Positions 41,057 through 48,785 of a stretch of DNA of 64,000 bases are shown here, piece by piece (the stretch's first letter is position 1; the number at the start of each line of letters is the position of its first letter). The stretch is from positions 35,014 to 99,013 of the forward strand of contig DKCV01000015.1 in NCBI GenBank assembly GCA_002449265.1, read 5' to 3'. The translations under genes and the position numbers were made by a program. The notes beneath the pieces are model-generated. The model was not told the origin of the DNA, searched no databases, and saw only the letters and a list, made by a program, of their open reading frames with translations. This DNA comes from Caryophanales bacterium UBA6865 (GTDB lineage Bacteria > Bacillota_I > Bacilli_A > RFN20 > CAG-826).

Positions 41057-42354
41057 GGACATTAGCGATTGTTGGCGCTCCTAGCGTTGGGAAAAGCACC
41101 ATTTTCAATCGAATTGTTGGCCAAAGAAAAGCCATTGTCGAGCCTACGCGCGGAATTACGCGCGACCGACTTTACGCAAAAGCGACTTGGCTTACCAAAG
41201 AATTCATGGTGATCGATACCGGTGGAATTCAAATCAAAGACGCCCCTTTTCAAGAAGAGATTAGAGCGCAAGTCGAAATCGCTATCGAAGAAGCGGGCTT
41301 AATCCTTTTCGTTACTGATGGAAAAATGGGCTTATCGGGCGATGATAAATTCATTGCGCGATTACTATATGGAGCGAAGAAAAAAGTCCTTCTAGCGGTA
41401 AACAAAATCGATAACATTCAAGAAATCGCGAACCAATCAGAATTTTATCGGCTTGGTTTTGGTGACCCTTTTATCGTCAGTGGGGCGCACGGCATTGGCA
41501 TTGGCGACCTTTTGGATGCAATTATTAAAAATCTTCCCGTCAAGGAAGAAAAAGAATACGGGGATGCGATTTGCTTTTCTCTTATCGGAAGGCCAAATGT
41601 TGGGAAATCTTCCTTGGCAAATCGCCTTTTAGGAGAAAAAAGAACCATCGTCAGCAATATTGCGGGAACAACGCGCGATTCTATCGATACACCTTTTGAA
41701 GCAAACAATAAAAACTATGTTGTCATTGATACGGCAGGACTAGTGAAACGCGGCAAAATATACGAAGCCGTCGATAAATACGCCGCACTCCGTGCGATGG
41801 AAGCGATTGAACGCTCCGAAGTCGCGGTTTTGGTCGTTGATGGCTCAACTGGCACGATTGAACAAGACGCCCATGTCGTTGGCTACGCCATTGAAGCGAA
41901 AAAAGCCATTGTCGTTTTGGTGAATAAGTGGGATGTTAGTCGCCACTCTGAGAACGATGCGAGCGAATTTTTAAAGAATTTCCGTGCGACATTCAAGTTC
42001 CTCGATTATGCCCCAGTCTTATTTGTAAGCGCAAAAACAGGCAAGGGCCTAGATAAAGTCTTGCCTGCGATTGAAACCGCTTATGAAGGATACCATCGAC
42101 GCATCCCTACTCCGATATTGAATCGAATCATCGCGGATGCCCAAGCCATGAACCCGACGCCAAATTTTAACCACGGACGTTTGAAAATCGTTTTTGCAAA
42201 CCAAGTAAAAGTTTGCCCGCCGACTTTTGTCATGTTCTGCAATGACCCAGATTATGCCCATTTCTCTTACACCCGTTATCTTAATAATCGTTTACGAGAA
42301 TCCTTTTCTTTTGATGGATCTCCGTTAGATATTGTCTACCGAATGAGAAAATAA
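41047..42354 (+). CDS. der: Ribosome biogenesis GTPase Der (EngA)
   Basis: The 435-residue protein has two tandem G domains: GAPSVGKST...DTGG...NKID and GRPNVGKSS...DTAG...NKWD. A KH-like C-terminal domain ends RESFSFDGSPLDIVYRMRK. It assists 50S subunit maturation. Length is typical. It overlaps cmk and uses GGAGGC upstream. Confidence 0.97.
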   Translation: MSLGTLAIVGAPSVGKSTIFNRIVGQRKAIVEPTRGITRDRLYAKATWLTKEFMVIDTGGIQIKDAPFQEEIRAQVEIAIEEAGLILFVTDGKMGLSGDDKFIARLLYGAKKKVLLAVNKIDNIQEIANQSEFYRLGFGDPFIVSGAHGIGIGDLLDAIIKNLPVKEEKEYGDAICFSLIGRPNVGKSSLANRLLGEKRTIVSNIAGTTRDSIDTPFEANNKNYVVIDTAGLVKRGKIYEAVDKYAALRAMEAIERSEVAVLVVDGSTGTIEQDAHVVGYAIEAKKAIVVLVNKWDVSRHSENDASEFLKNFRATFKFLDYAPVLFVSAKTGKGLDKVLPAIETAYEGYHRRIPTPILNRIIADAQAMNPTPNFNHGRLKIVFANQVKVCPPTFVMFCNDPDYAHFSYTRYLNNRLRESFSFDGSPLDIVYRMRK

Positions 42355-42649
42355 TTTTATTTTTGCGTAATCTTTACTTTCTTTTCACTTTCCTTGCATT
42401 TTTATGGTAAACGCGAAAATTACTTCATTAGTTTCGAAATTAATTTTATAAAAAGTATCGATAAAATCTAGCTTTTTACCAAAAATATCGATAAAATCTA
42501 GCTTTTTAATTTTTCATTTTAAGATTTTGAAATAAATCAAAAAGTTGGAAGGGCTTTCAACAAAATAGCAATATTCCTGAATAAAAAATTGCAAAAGTTT
42601 CGATGCCGTGCTAACTTATGAGTACTATTTTAGCAATAGGAGGTTACTC
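42355..42649. other. Intergenic region upstream of hup
   Basis: This very AT-rich gap holds a tandem direct repeat (42456-42508), an imperfect palindrome TTGGAAGGGCTTTCAA at 42545-42560 that resembles a cre site with one core mismatch, and the hup promoter region. GGAGG at 42640-42644 is the hup binding site. No gene is seen. Confidence 0.6.
42456..42508. repeat. Two identical 23-bp direct repeats, period 30 bp, upstream of hup
   Basis: The same 23 bases, starting TATCGATAAAATC and ending AGCTTTTTA, occur at 42456-42478 and 42486-42508. Each copy contains AAAATCTAGCTTTT, itself a weak inverted repeat. A 30-bp period is close to three helical turns, so two protein dimers could bind on one face of the DNA. 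Confidence 0.85.
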
Positions 42650-42922
42650 ATGAACAAAGCTGAATTAGCATTAGAAGTCGCCGAAAAGGCCGAAATCGCG
42701 AAGGGTGATGCCCAAGCTGCCGTCGATGCAGTTTTTGAAATTATCGAAGATGCTCTCCTCAAAGGCGAGGAAGTGAAAGTTTCTGGATTCGGTATCTTCT
42801 CGAAAAAAGAAAGAGCCGCCCGTGAAGGCACAAATCCTTCTACCCAAGAAAAAATCCAAATCCCAGCAAGCGCTTCCGTTGGATTTAAAGTTTCTAAAAC
42901 CCTCAAAGACAAGCTTAACTAA
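42650..42922 (+). CDS. hup: HU family nucleoid DNA-binding protein
   Basis: The 90-residue protein starts MNKAELALEVAEKAEIAKGD and carries the HU arm segment VKVSGFGIFSKKERAAREGTNPSTQEKIQIPAS, then VGFKVSKTLKD. It bends and compacts DNA. The ATG at 42650 has GGAGG 6 bases upstream; an upstream in-frame ATG lacks one. It is monocistronic, with a terminator after it. Confidence 0.97.
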   Translation: MNKAELALEVAEKAEIAKGDAQAAVDAVFEIIEDALLKGEEVKVSGFGIFSKKERAAREGTNPSTQEKIQIPASASVGFKVSKTLKDKLN

Positions 42923-42948
42923 GCCTAGCTATTTTTGATAATGGTTTT

Positions 42949-42977
42949 GCCCTGATGAAAATCGGGGCTTTCTTTTT
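42949..42977 (+). terminator. Terminator after hup
   Basis: An 8-bp stem, GCCCTGAT/ATCGGGGC (42949-42956 with 42961-42968), is followed by TTTCTTTTTC. Confidence 0.88.
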
Positions 42978-43013
42978 CTCTTTTTCTTTTCTTGCTATAT
43001 ACTTGTGCTTACT

Positions 43014-43625
43014 ATGCGTGACTCTCGATTTGATGATTTAGTGCCCCTATTCCATCTGAACCAAAAAAGGCTATATATCGTTGGAGGCTCTACTCGCGAT
43101 TTATTATTGAATCGAGAATATACCGATCACGATTTTGTCACTGACGCAACCCCGGAAGAAATGAAACATTTTCTTATTGAAGCGAATTACACCTTTTCTC
43201 GTTTTGGGTCAGTTCGCTTGAAAATAAAAGGAGAAGAAGTGGATATCACTACTTTACGAGAAGAAGGAGAATATCTTGATTACCGTCATCCTTCTTATAT
43301 TCGCTTCATTAAGGACTTATACAAAGATTCCTTAAGACGCGACTTTACGATTAATGCGATTTATCTTGATGAAGAATACAAGATTATTGATTATCATAAT
43401 GGCCTCATCGATTTAAAAAAACATATGATTCGCTTTATCGGTGACCCAATCAAACGTATCGAAGAGGATCCCTTACGGATTTTGCGGGCGGAGCGATTCG
43501 CGGAAAAACTTCATTTTGAGCTCGAAGCGAATACGAAAAAGGCAATCGCGATGAAACGATATTTGCTGGATGAATTAAATCCCGCCAAAATCGCCGAAGA
43601 AGAAAGGAAGAGGAAAGAAAAATGA
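43014..43625 (+). CDS. Compact CCA-adding/poly(A) polymerase-type nucleotidyltransferase
   Basis: The 203-residue protein contains the class II nucleotidyltransferase head: YIVGGSTRDLLL, the metal-binding DxD in TDHDFVTDATPEE, VDITTLR and the neck segment RRDFTINAIYLD...IRFIGDP...EEDPLRILRAERF. Usual CCA-adding enzymes are about 400 residues or more, so the body and tail domains are missing. The end overlaps dnaD by 4 bases, so no lost 3' part can be hidden downstream. The ATG at 43014 lacks a Shine-Dalgarno and follows TATACT by 10 bases. Activity on tRNA is uncertain for such a short form. Confidence 0.82.
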   Translation: MRDSRFDDLVPLFHLNQKRLYIVGGSTRDLLLNREYTDHDFVTDATPEEMKHFLIEANYTFSRFGSVRLKIKGEEVDITTLREEGEYLDYRHPSYIRFIKDLYKDSLRRDFTINAIYLDEEYKIIDYHNGLIDLKKHMIRFIGDPIKRIEEDPLRILRAERFAEKLHFELEANTKKAIAMKRYLLDELNPAKIAEEERKRKEK

Positions 43626-44287
43626 CAAAGAAAAGCATCATGAACGCGGTAAGTTTCCGTTACGCGCTTCTCGATTCCTATAAAAGGATGAACATCATGG
43701 AAAACGAGCTTGTCGTTTTGCTTATGATCGATCACTTATTAGAGCAAGGGAATTCTTTAATTACGAACGATATGCTTTCTTTGAAAATGAACTATTCTTC
43801 TAGCGAAATCGATAAAATCTTAGTTGGTTTATTAAAACGTGGCTTCGTTTCAATGGAAATGAAGGATAACAAAATGCGCACCTCGATTGATCCACTGAAA
43901 GAAAAAGTGTATGCCCAGTTCAAGAAAATGATGGAGCTAGAAAACGCAAGTCTAGCGACAGAAGAAAAAGAAAATGTTTTACAAGAGCTTTGCGAATTTT
44001 TCGAATCTCGTTTTCAAAGAACCCTTTCTCCTTTAGAACGCGAAATGATTGGTAATTGGGTGAATGCTGGCTATAAAAAACAAGAAATAGAAGACGCGCT
44101 TCTTGACGCATTTCATGATGGGAAACGTACCGTTAAGGCAATAGACCGCGTTTTGCGTTCAAAAAGAATGACGCAAGATTTTGAAAAAGAAGGGTATAGC
44201 GCTTCTTCTTCCTCTTGGGATAAAGATATCGAAGAAACGATGGCAATCGCTAAAGCGATGTGGGGAAGTGACGATGGGAAAAAGTGA
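43622..44287 (+). CDS. dnaD: Replication initiation/primosome protein DnaD
   Basis: The 221-residue protein has an N-terminal winged-helix domain (about 15-95) and a C-terminal DnaB/DnaD domain with FFESRFQRTLSPLEREMIGNWVNAGYKKQEIEDAL, the family signature region. It takes part in loading the replicative helicase in Firmicutes. It overlaps nth by 14 bases, the conserved dnaD-nth order of Bacillus. Confidence 0.9.
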   Translation: MTKKSIMNAVSFRYALLDSYKRMNIMENELVVLLMIDHLLEQGNSLITNDMLSLKMNYSSSEIDKILVGLLKRGFVSMEMKDNKMRTSIDPLKEKVYAQFKKMMELENASLATEEKENVLQELCEFFESRFQRTLSPLEREMIGNWVNAGYKKQEIEDALLDAFHDGKRTVKAIDRVLRSKRMTQDFEKEGYSASSSSWDKDIEETMAIAKAMWGSDDGKK

Positions 44288-44918
44288 GGAAGTCCTTTCT
44301 TATCTTATCTCCACCTATCCAAATGCGAAATGCGCCTTACATTTTTCGAATGATTACGAGTGCTTGGTTGCTATTGTTTTAAGTGCCCAAACGACGGACA
44401 AAAGCGTTAATAAAGTCACCCCGACTCTTTTCTCTCATTTTCCTAACGTAGCCTCTTTAATGCATGCGAAAATGGAAGACTTAGAAAACGACATCAAATC
44501 CCTTGGTTTATATAAAAACAAAGCAAAATCCCTTCAAAAGCTTGGTGAATATATCTATTTGCACACGAATGGAGCGATTCCTCACGATAAAGAAACCCTC
44601 CTAAAGATACCGGGCGTTGGCGAAAAAACCGCGCGAGTTTTTCTTCTTGAACGGGCTAACGCGCCTTTTATTCCCGTTGATACGCATTTATCTAGAATCG
44701 CCAAACGATTAGGGTATGCGAAAGAAAACGATTCTCCTTTATTAATCGAAAGGAAATTAGAGAAGAATTTCCCGATAGAAAAATGGGGATTTCTTCATCA
44801 TGCTTTCATTGAATTTGGGAGGAATCAATGTACGGCAAGAAACCCTTGTTGTTCAAATTGCCCTCTTTCAAAATGTTGTCGTTACTTCAAGAAGAATTCT
44901 TCCACAACTGGCAAATAA
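44274..44918 (+). CDS. nth: Endonuclease III
   Basis: The 214-residue base-excision glycosylase/lyase has the HhH motif LLKIPGVGEKTARVFL with the catalytic Lys, the catalytic Asp in VDTHLSRIAKRLG, and the 4Fe-4S ligands C-x6-C-x2-C-x5-C in NQCTARNPCCSNCPLSKC. It removes oxidised pyrimidines. The ATG at 44274 lies within the end of dnaD. Its last 37 bases overlap the convergent recU. Confidence 0.95.
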   Translation: MGKSEEVLSYLISTYPNAKCALHFSNDYECLVAIVLSAQTTDKSVNKVTPTLFSHFPNVASLMHAKMEDLENDIKSLGLYKNKAKSLQKLGEYIYLHTNGAIPHDKETLLKIPGVGEKTARVFLLERANAPFIPVDTHLSRIAKRLGYAKENDSPLLIERKLEKNFPIEKWGFLHHAFIEFGRNQCTARNPCCSNCPLSKCCRYFKKNSSTTGK

Positions 44919-45481
44919 TCGTAACGAGGGTGATACCCTTCTTTCACCAAGTGTCCATGTTCTTTAATGCTTTGATAGGGGATTGATTTTCGGGGTTTTT
45001 CTTCATAAAAAGTGCAAATGAAATCCGCATCAATCGCGTAAGTTTCATCTAACGTTTCCCAGTGAATTAGGAAAAAAGCAATGCCCCCATTTTCTTTAAC
45101 CGCCCTTAGGTGTTTAACTTGCTGAGGAGCGATGTTATTAAGAGGGAGCGAGGTTTTGCTTTTGGTGCTTTTTGCTTCAAAATCCAAATAACGCCCCTTA
45201 TACACCCCGTTATAGTCTGTCGTACTTTGCGCTTCGAAATAAGCATGCGTGATTTTTGCGCCATGCGTGTAATCGACTTTGACAACATTAATGGGAGTTG
45301 GGCGCTTATACACAAGCGCTAAATGATGCTCAAGATAATAAGAGTTAGCGTCATTAATATCGCTTTCAAAGCCCATTCCGCGATTAGCGGCGCTTAAAGA
45401 ACGCTTTTTGATTGAATGGCTGGCTTTCTTTTCCCTCTCTTGATAAGAAGGGGCTTTGACCCCGCCTGGATAATGGATCAT
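44882..45481 (-). CDS. recU: Holliday junction resolvase RecU
   Basis: The 199-residue nuclease has the RecU N-terminal NRGMGFESDINDANSYYLEH, the catalytic DFEAKSTK (D...ExK) and IAPQQVKHLRAVKENGGIAFFLI. It resolves recombination junctions in Firmicutes. It is convergent with nth and overlaps it by 37 bases. It follows the DnaQ-like gene with a 4-base overlap (ATGA type). Confidence 0.96.
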   Translation of the reverse strand: MIHYPGGVKAPSYQEREKKASHSIKKRSLSAANRGMGFESDINDANSYYLEHHLALVYKRPTPINVVKVDYTHGAKITHAYFEAQSTTDYNGVYKGRYLDFEAKSTKSKTSLPLNNIAPQQVKHLRAVKENGGIAFFLIHWETLDETYAIDADFICTFYEEKPRKSIPYQSIKEHGHLVKEGYHPRYDYLPVVEEFFLK

Positions 45482-46203
45482 TTTAAGCTATCCTCAACGG
45501 CTTTATCGAAATCAGTGGGGGTAACGGTTTCCCCGTTTTTTAATTTGCTGACGATCGTAGCGATTGGAGAAGGGAGATGAAACAAGTGCGACAAGGTTTT
45601 CTCGTATTCGTTTCTTACAATATCTTTTTTCGTTAGCAAGGCTTTGTATAGCTCGATTAAGTTATAAGCGTCTGCGAGTGCATCATGGGCTTGGCCTTCA
45701 AAAGGAGTCGAAAATAGCTTCAAGTAGTTGGTTAATGAATATGGATTGCCATGCTCATCTTTGATGTAAGAACTAATAAATGCGCTGAAATCGAGGTAGT
45801 TCTTTTTCATTAGACGTGAAAAAGATAAGCCGGCATCGCCATTTAAATAGACACTGCTTTCGATGATTTTGATATCTTGATTGCCAAAAGTGACAAAGAC
45901 GCAGCGATCTTCGTATTTTTTGACGTAATGATGAAAATCGCTGAAGGCTTTAGGAAATAAGACACCCTCTTCTTGCAGTTTTTTCTCTGTAATTCCGGTT
46001 AAATCGGTGACGACACGCCCAACGGGGTTTTGGGCTTTTACGTACCGTTTGAATGGTGGATTGATATTTTTAATCGTTAAATCGTCATGGAGCAGGACAC
46101 TATAAGCGCCAATTTCAATCATCTCATGAGAGAACTGAGTGCCTTCTAAGTCAAAGAAGACGAGTACCCTTTTATCTCTAATCGCTTTTCTTAATGCTTT
46201 CAT
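45478..46203 (-). CDS. DnaQ-like 3'-5' exonuclease (DEDDh)
   Basis: The 241-residue protein carries the DEDDh motifs: FFDLEGTQ (Asp-x-Glu), TFGNQDIKII (second Asp), and HDALADAYNLIEL (His and final Asp). It is a free-standing exonuclease rather than a polymerase domain. The substrate is unknown. It overlaps recU, suggesting a repair or recombination role. The start has no binding site. Instead an extended -10, TGCTACAAT, ends 7 bases before the ATG, which fits a leaderless mRNA. Confidence 0.88.
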   Translation of the reverse strand: MKALRKAIRDKRVLVFFDLEGTQFSHEMIEIGAYSVLLHDDLTIKNINPPFKRYVKAQNPVGRVVTDLTGITEKKLQEEGVLFPKAFSDFHHYVKKYEDRCVFVTFGNQDIKIIESSVYLNGDAGLSFSRLMKKNYLDFSAFISSYIKDEHGNPYSLTNYLKLFSTPFEGQAHDALADAYNLIELYKALLTKKDIVRNEYEKTLSHLFHLPSPIATIVSKLKNGETVTPTDFDKAVEDSLK

Positions 46204-46250
46204 GGCAGTAATTGTAGCACGATTCGTACAAATTCCATCACGCTCATTCG

Positions 46251-46285
46251 TTGAAGTAAAGCGGTGAGTTCCCTATAATATAGGG
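46251..46285 (+). promoter_or_regulatory. gpsB promoter with palindrome over the -10 box
   Basis: TTGAAG (46251-46256) and TATAAT (46274-46279) are 17 bases apart. The -10 lies inside the perfect palindrome CCCTATA-A-TATAGGG (46271-46285). The GGGAG at its right end is also the gpsB binding site. Confidence 0.75.
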
Positions 46286-46299
46286 AGTGTCTTTTAATT

Positions 46300-46704
46300 A
46301 TGGAAAACAAAGTGAATTTAACAGCAAAAGCAATCCTCGACAAGAAATTTACGAAAGATGTCAAAGGATATAATCCTGACGAAGTTGACTCCTTCCTTGA
46401 CGATATCATTGCAGATTACCAATCGTTCACGCGGTTTCTAAAAGAGAAAGACGCCAAAATCGAAGCTTTGGAAAGCAAAATTGCCGCTTATGACGCTAGC
46501 TATTCTTCTGCAAATAAGAAGTATGGTGAGCTTTATGAGCGCGCAAAATTGCTCGAAATCGAAAACGCCTCGCTCAACAAGAGGCTTGAAGGAATTAAGC
46601 CAAGTGACAAAGTGACTGCGGAAAACATGGAATGGATTCAGCGCTGCCACAAATTGGAAGACTTCCTTTATCGACATGGTTTTACCGAAGCTGATTTAAA
46701 ATAA
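46300..46704 (+). CDS. gpsB: DivIVA/GpsB-family cell division protein
   Basis: The 134-residue protein has the DivIVA-type membrane-binding N-domain with ILDKKFTKDVKGYNPDEVDSFLDDIIADY, then a coiled coil (about 45-100) and a helical C-terminal part. GpsB coordinates division and elongation synthases in Firmicutes. It lies directly before rnpB and near recU, as in Bacillus, which supports GpsB rather than DivIVA. It is longer than Bacillus GpsB (98). Confidence 0.88.
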   Translation: MENKVNLTAKAILDKKFTKDVKGYNPDEVDSFLDDIIADYQSFTRFLKEKDAKIEALESKIAAYDASYSSANKKYGELYERAKLLEIENASLNKRLEGIKPSDKVTAENMEWIQRCHKLEDFLYRHGFTEADLK

Positions 46705-47051
46705 CCAATTATCCGGCTCGGGCGATGACTGTTTCTATTTGAAATAGAGGAAAGTCCATGCTCGCACGGTCTGCGACGACCGTAATGATTGCGCTAGGGG
46801 AATCAATAACCCTAGGTACGTAGGAGTACGTAACGGCGGAGAAACTCTCTAGAAGATGTCTTCTCCTTAAAGTGCCACAGAGACGAGCTTGATGGCGACA
46901 TCAAGATGAAACGCGGTAAACCCCACAAGCGAGAAACTCAAATTTGGTAGAGGAAGAAGGGAAATCGAATTGAAGATGACTCTTCCAGGGCAACCTGAGA
47001 TTAATATTCGCCCTCGACAAAACATGGCTTATAGAGCCGGATACTCATTGG
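46705..47051 (+). ncRNA. rnpB: RNase P RNA (type B)
   Basis: The catalytic RNA core is recognisable: GAGGAAAGTCCATGCTC near the 5' side, GCCACAGAGACGA, GCGGTAAACCCCACAAGCGA with AAATTTGGTAGAGG, and ACAAAACATGGCTTATAGA before the 3' end. P1 forms between TATCCGGCTC (46710-46719) and GAGCCGGATA (47034-47043), extended by CCAAT/ATTGG. The form is that of Bacillus-type RNase P RNA. It processes tRNA 5' ends. It lies directly after gpsB. Confidence 0.97.
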
Positions 47052-47066
47052 ATTAGAGGAATGATT

Positions 47067-47696
47067 ATGAATATACCAACAAAAATTACCGTCACTCGTA
47101 TCGCCCTAGTCTCTTTACTGCTTATTTTTTTATTTGCCCTTAATTTCATTCCGAATTTGCCTGTTCCCTTTTTGGGGAACGCTGAATACGGGGTCAATTT
47201 ATATTATTTCATCGCGTTTATCGTTTTTGTCATTGCTGCCACGACGGATTTTGTGGATGGTTATTTAGCAAGAAAATGGCACCAAGTCACTGACTTAGGC
47301 AAATTCCTCGATCCTGTCGCGGATAAGCTCCTTGTCGACTCTTTATTGATTTATTTGATTTTGCCTCATTTTTATCTTGGGACATTAACGATTCCAACTT
47401 ATTGCGTCATCATCATGATTCTTCGCGATTTAGTCGTTGATGCGTTGCGTTTCATCGCGGCAGGAAAAGGAAAAGTGCTTGCCGCGAATATTTTTGGGAA
47501 AATCAAAACCGTCCTTCAAATGATTGCTATTCCTCTCGTTTTATTAAATGGTTGGCCATTTAGCTATTTCGACTTAGGTTGGGGAGAAGGAAGAATCGCC
47601 TTAATTTTTGTTTATCTCGCCACATGTGCGAGTTTACTCAGCGGAATCATCTATCTTGTTCAGAACGTATCCGTTTTAAAAGAGGATAAAAAATAA
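47067..47696 (+). CDS. pgsA: CDP-diacylglycerol--glycerol-3-phosphate 3-phosphatidyltransferase
   Basis: The 209-residue membrane protein has the CDP-alcohol phosphotransferase motif TDFVDGYLARKWHQVTDLGKFLDPVADKLL (DG-x2-AR-x8-G-x3-D-x3-D) and about five further hydrophobic segments. It makes phosphatidylglycerolphosphate. The second ATG, at 47067, has AGAGGA 6 bases upstream and is preferred over 47061. It is followed by recA, as in Bacillus, but without the intervening cinA. Confidence 0.95.
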   Translation: MNIPTKITVTRIALVSLLLIFLFALNFIPNLPVPFLGNAEYGVNLYYFIAFIVFVIAATTDFVDGYLARKWHQVTDLGKFLDPVADKLLVDSLLIYLILPHFYLGTLTIPTYCVIIMILRDLVVDALRFIAAGKGKVLAANIFGKIKTVLQMIAIPLVLLNGWPFSYFDLGWGEGRIALIFVYLATCASLLSGIIYLVQNVSVLKEDKK

Positions 47697-47723
47697 TCGA
47701 AAATTGCAATTTCTAAAATTTTT

Positions 47724-47752
47724 TTGGTAAAAAGTCCAAAAATTGGTCTATA
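47724..47752 (+). promoter_or_regulatory. recA promoter
   Basis: TTGGTA (47724-47729) and TCTATA (47747-47752) are 17 bases apart, with GGAGGT just before the gene. No clear LexA/DinR box (GAAC-N4-GTTC) is seen in this gap. Confidence 0.55.
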
Positions 47753-47774
47753 GATAAGTGGAGGTACTGTTTCT

Positions 47775-48785
47775 ATGGCAGACAAAAAAGATGAAGCGCT
47801 AGAAGAAGCGCTAAGAAGCATTGAGAAGGTTTATGGCAAAGGGTCGGTCATGCGTTTAGGCGACCACCCAAAAGTCAATGTGGACGTGATTCCAACCGGA
47901 AGCTTGGTCCTTGATCAAGCGCTTGGCGTTGGCGGATACCCACGTGGAAGAATCGTAGAAATCTATGGACCAGAGAGCAGTGGCAAAACCACTCTGGCTC
48001 TCGAAGCGGTTGCAGAGGCGCAGAAAAAAGGTGGTAGAGCCGCTTATGTTGATGCGGAACACGCAATCGATCCAGATTACGCTGAAAAATTAGGCGTAAA
48101 TATCGATGAGCTCATCCTTTCTCAACCAGATAGTGGCGAACAAGCGCTAGAAATCGTTGAAATGCTCGCCCAGAGTGGCGCGATTGATATTATCATCGTT
48201 GATTCTGTGGCTGCACTTGTTCCACAAGCGGAACTTGATGGCGTCATGAGCGATAACCAAGTCGGCTTACAAGCTCGTCTGATGTCAAAAGCCATGCGAA
48301 AGCTCGCTGGCGTTTTGGACAAAACTGGTTGCCTGGTCATTTTTATTAACCAAATCCGCGAGAAGGTTGGCGTAATGTATGGGAATCCTGAAACGACAAC
48401 TGGCGGAAGAGCACTCAAATTCTATGCGACCATCCGTTTGGATATCCGTCGCGCTGATGCAATTAAAAACGGTAAGGATATTATCGGGAATACCGTTAAA
48501 GTCAAAGTGGTTAAAAACAAAGTTGCCCCACCATTTAAATCTTGTACCATCGAGATGATTTATGGCCAAGGCTTCACTCGCGAAGGCGAACTTCTAGAAC
48601 TAGGAACTCAGCTCGGCGTTTTTCAAAAGACTGGCAGCTGGTTTATACTGAATGGCGATAAGATCGGAAACGGAAAAGATGCCGCTTCTTCCTATTTAAA
48701 AGAGCATCCCGAGATTACCGATGCCGTTGATAAAGAAATCCGCGAAAAACTCAAGAATGGTGAAACCACCATTAGTGAAGACTAA
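47775..48785 (+). CDS. recA: Recombinase RecA
   Basis: The 336-residue ATPase has Walker A GPESSGKTTLA, the VDAEHAIDPDYAEKLGV segment, Walker B IIIVDSVAALVP and the loop INQIREKVGVMYGNPETTTGGRALKFYA. It forms filaments on single-stranded DNA for repair. A GGAGGT site lies 10 bases upstream. The regulator RecX is encoded at 22862 and RecU at 44882 in the same window. Confidence 0.98.
   Translation: MADKKDEALEEALRSIEKVYGKGSVMRLGDHPKVNVDVIPTGSLVLDQALGVGGYPRGRIVEIYGPESSGKTTLALEAVAEAQKKGGRAAYVDAEHAIDPDYAEKLGVNIDELILSQPDSGEQALEIVEMLAQSGAIDIIIVDSVAALVPQAELDGVMSDNQVGLQARLMSKAMRKLAGVLDKTGCLVIFINQIREKVGVMYGNPETTTGGRALKFYATIRLDIRRADAIKNGKDIIGNTVKVKVVKNKVAPPFKSCTIEMIYGQGFTREGELLELGTQLGVFQKTGSWFILNGDKIGNGKDAASSYLKEHPEITDAVDKEIREKLKNGETTISED

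Noticed and set aside
42456..42508. CRISPR array
   Set aside because: Only two repeat copies with a 7-base gap and no cas genes; the spacing is far too short for spacers.
46705..47051. Protein-coding gene between gpsB and pgsA
   Set aside because: The stretch matches the type B RNase P RNA core and P1 pairing and has no meaningful open frame.
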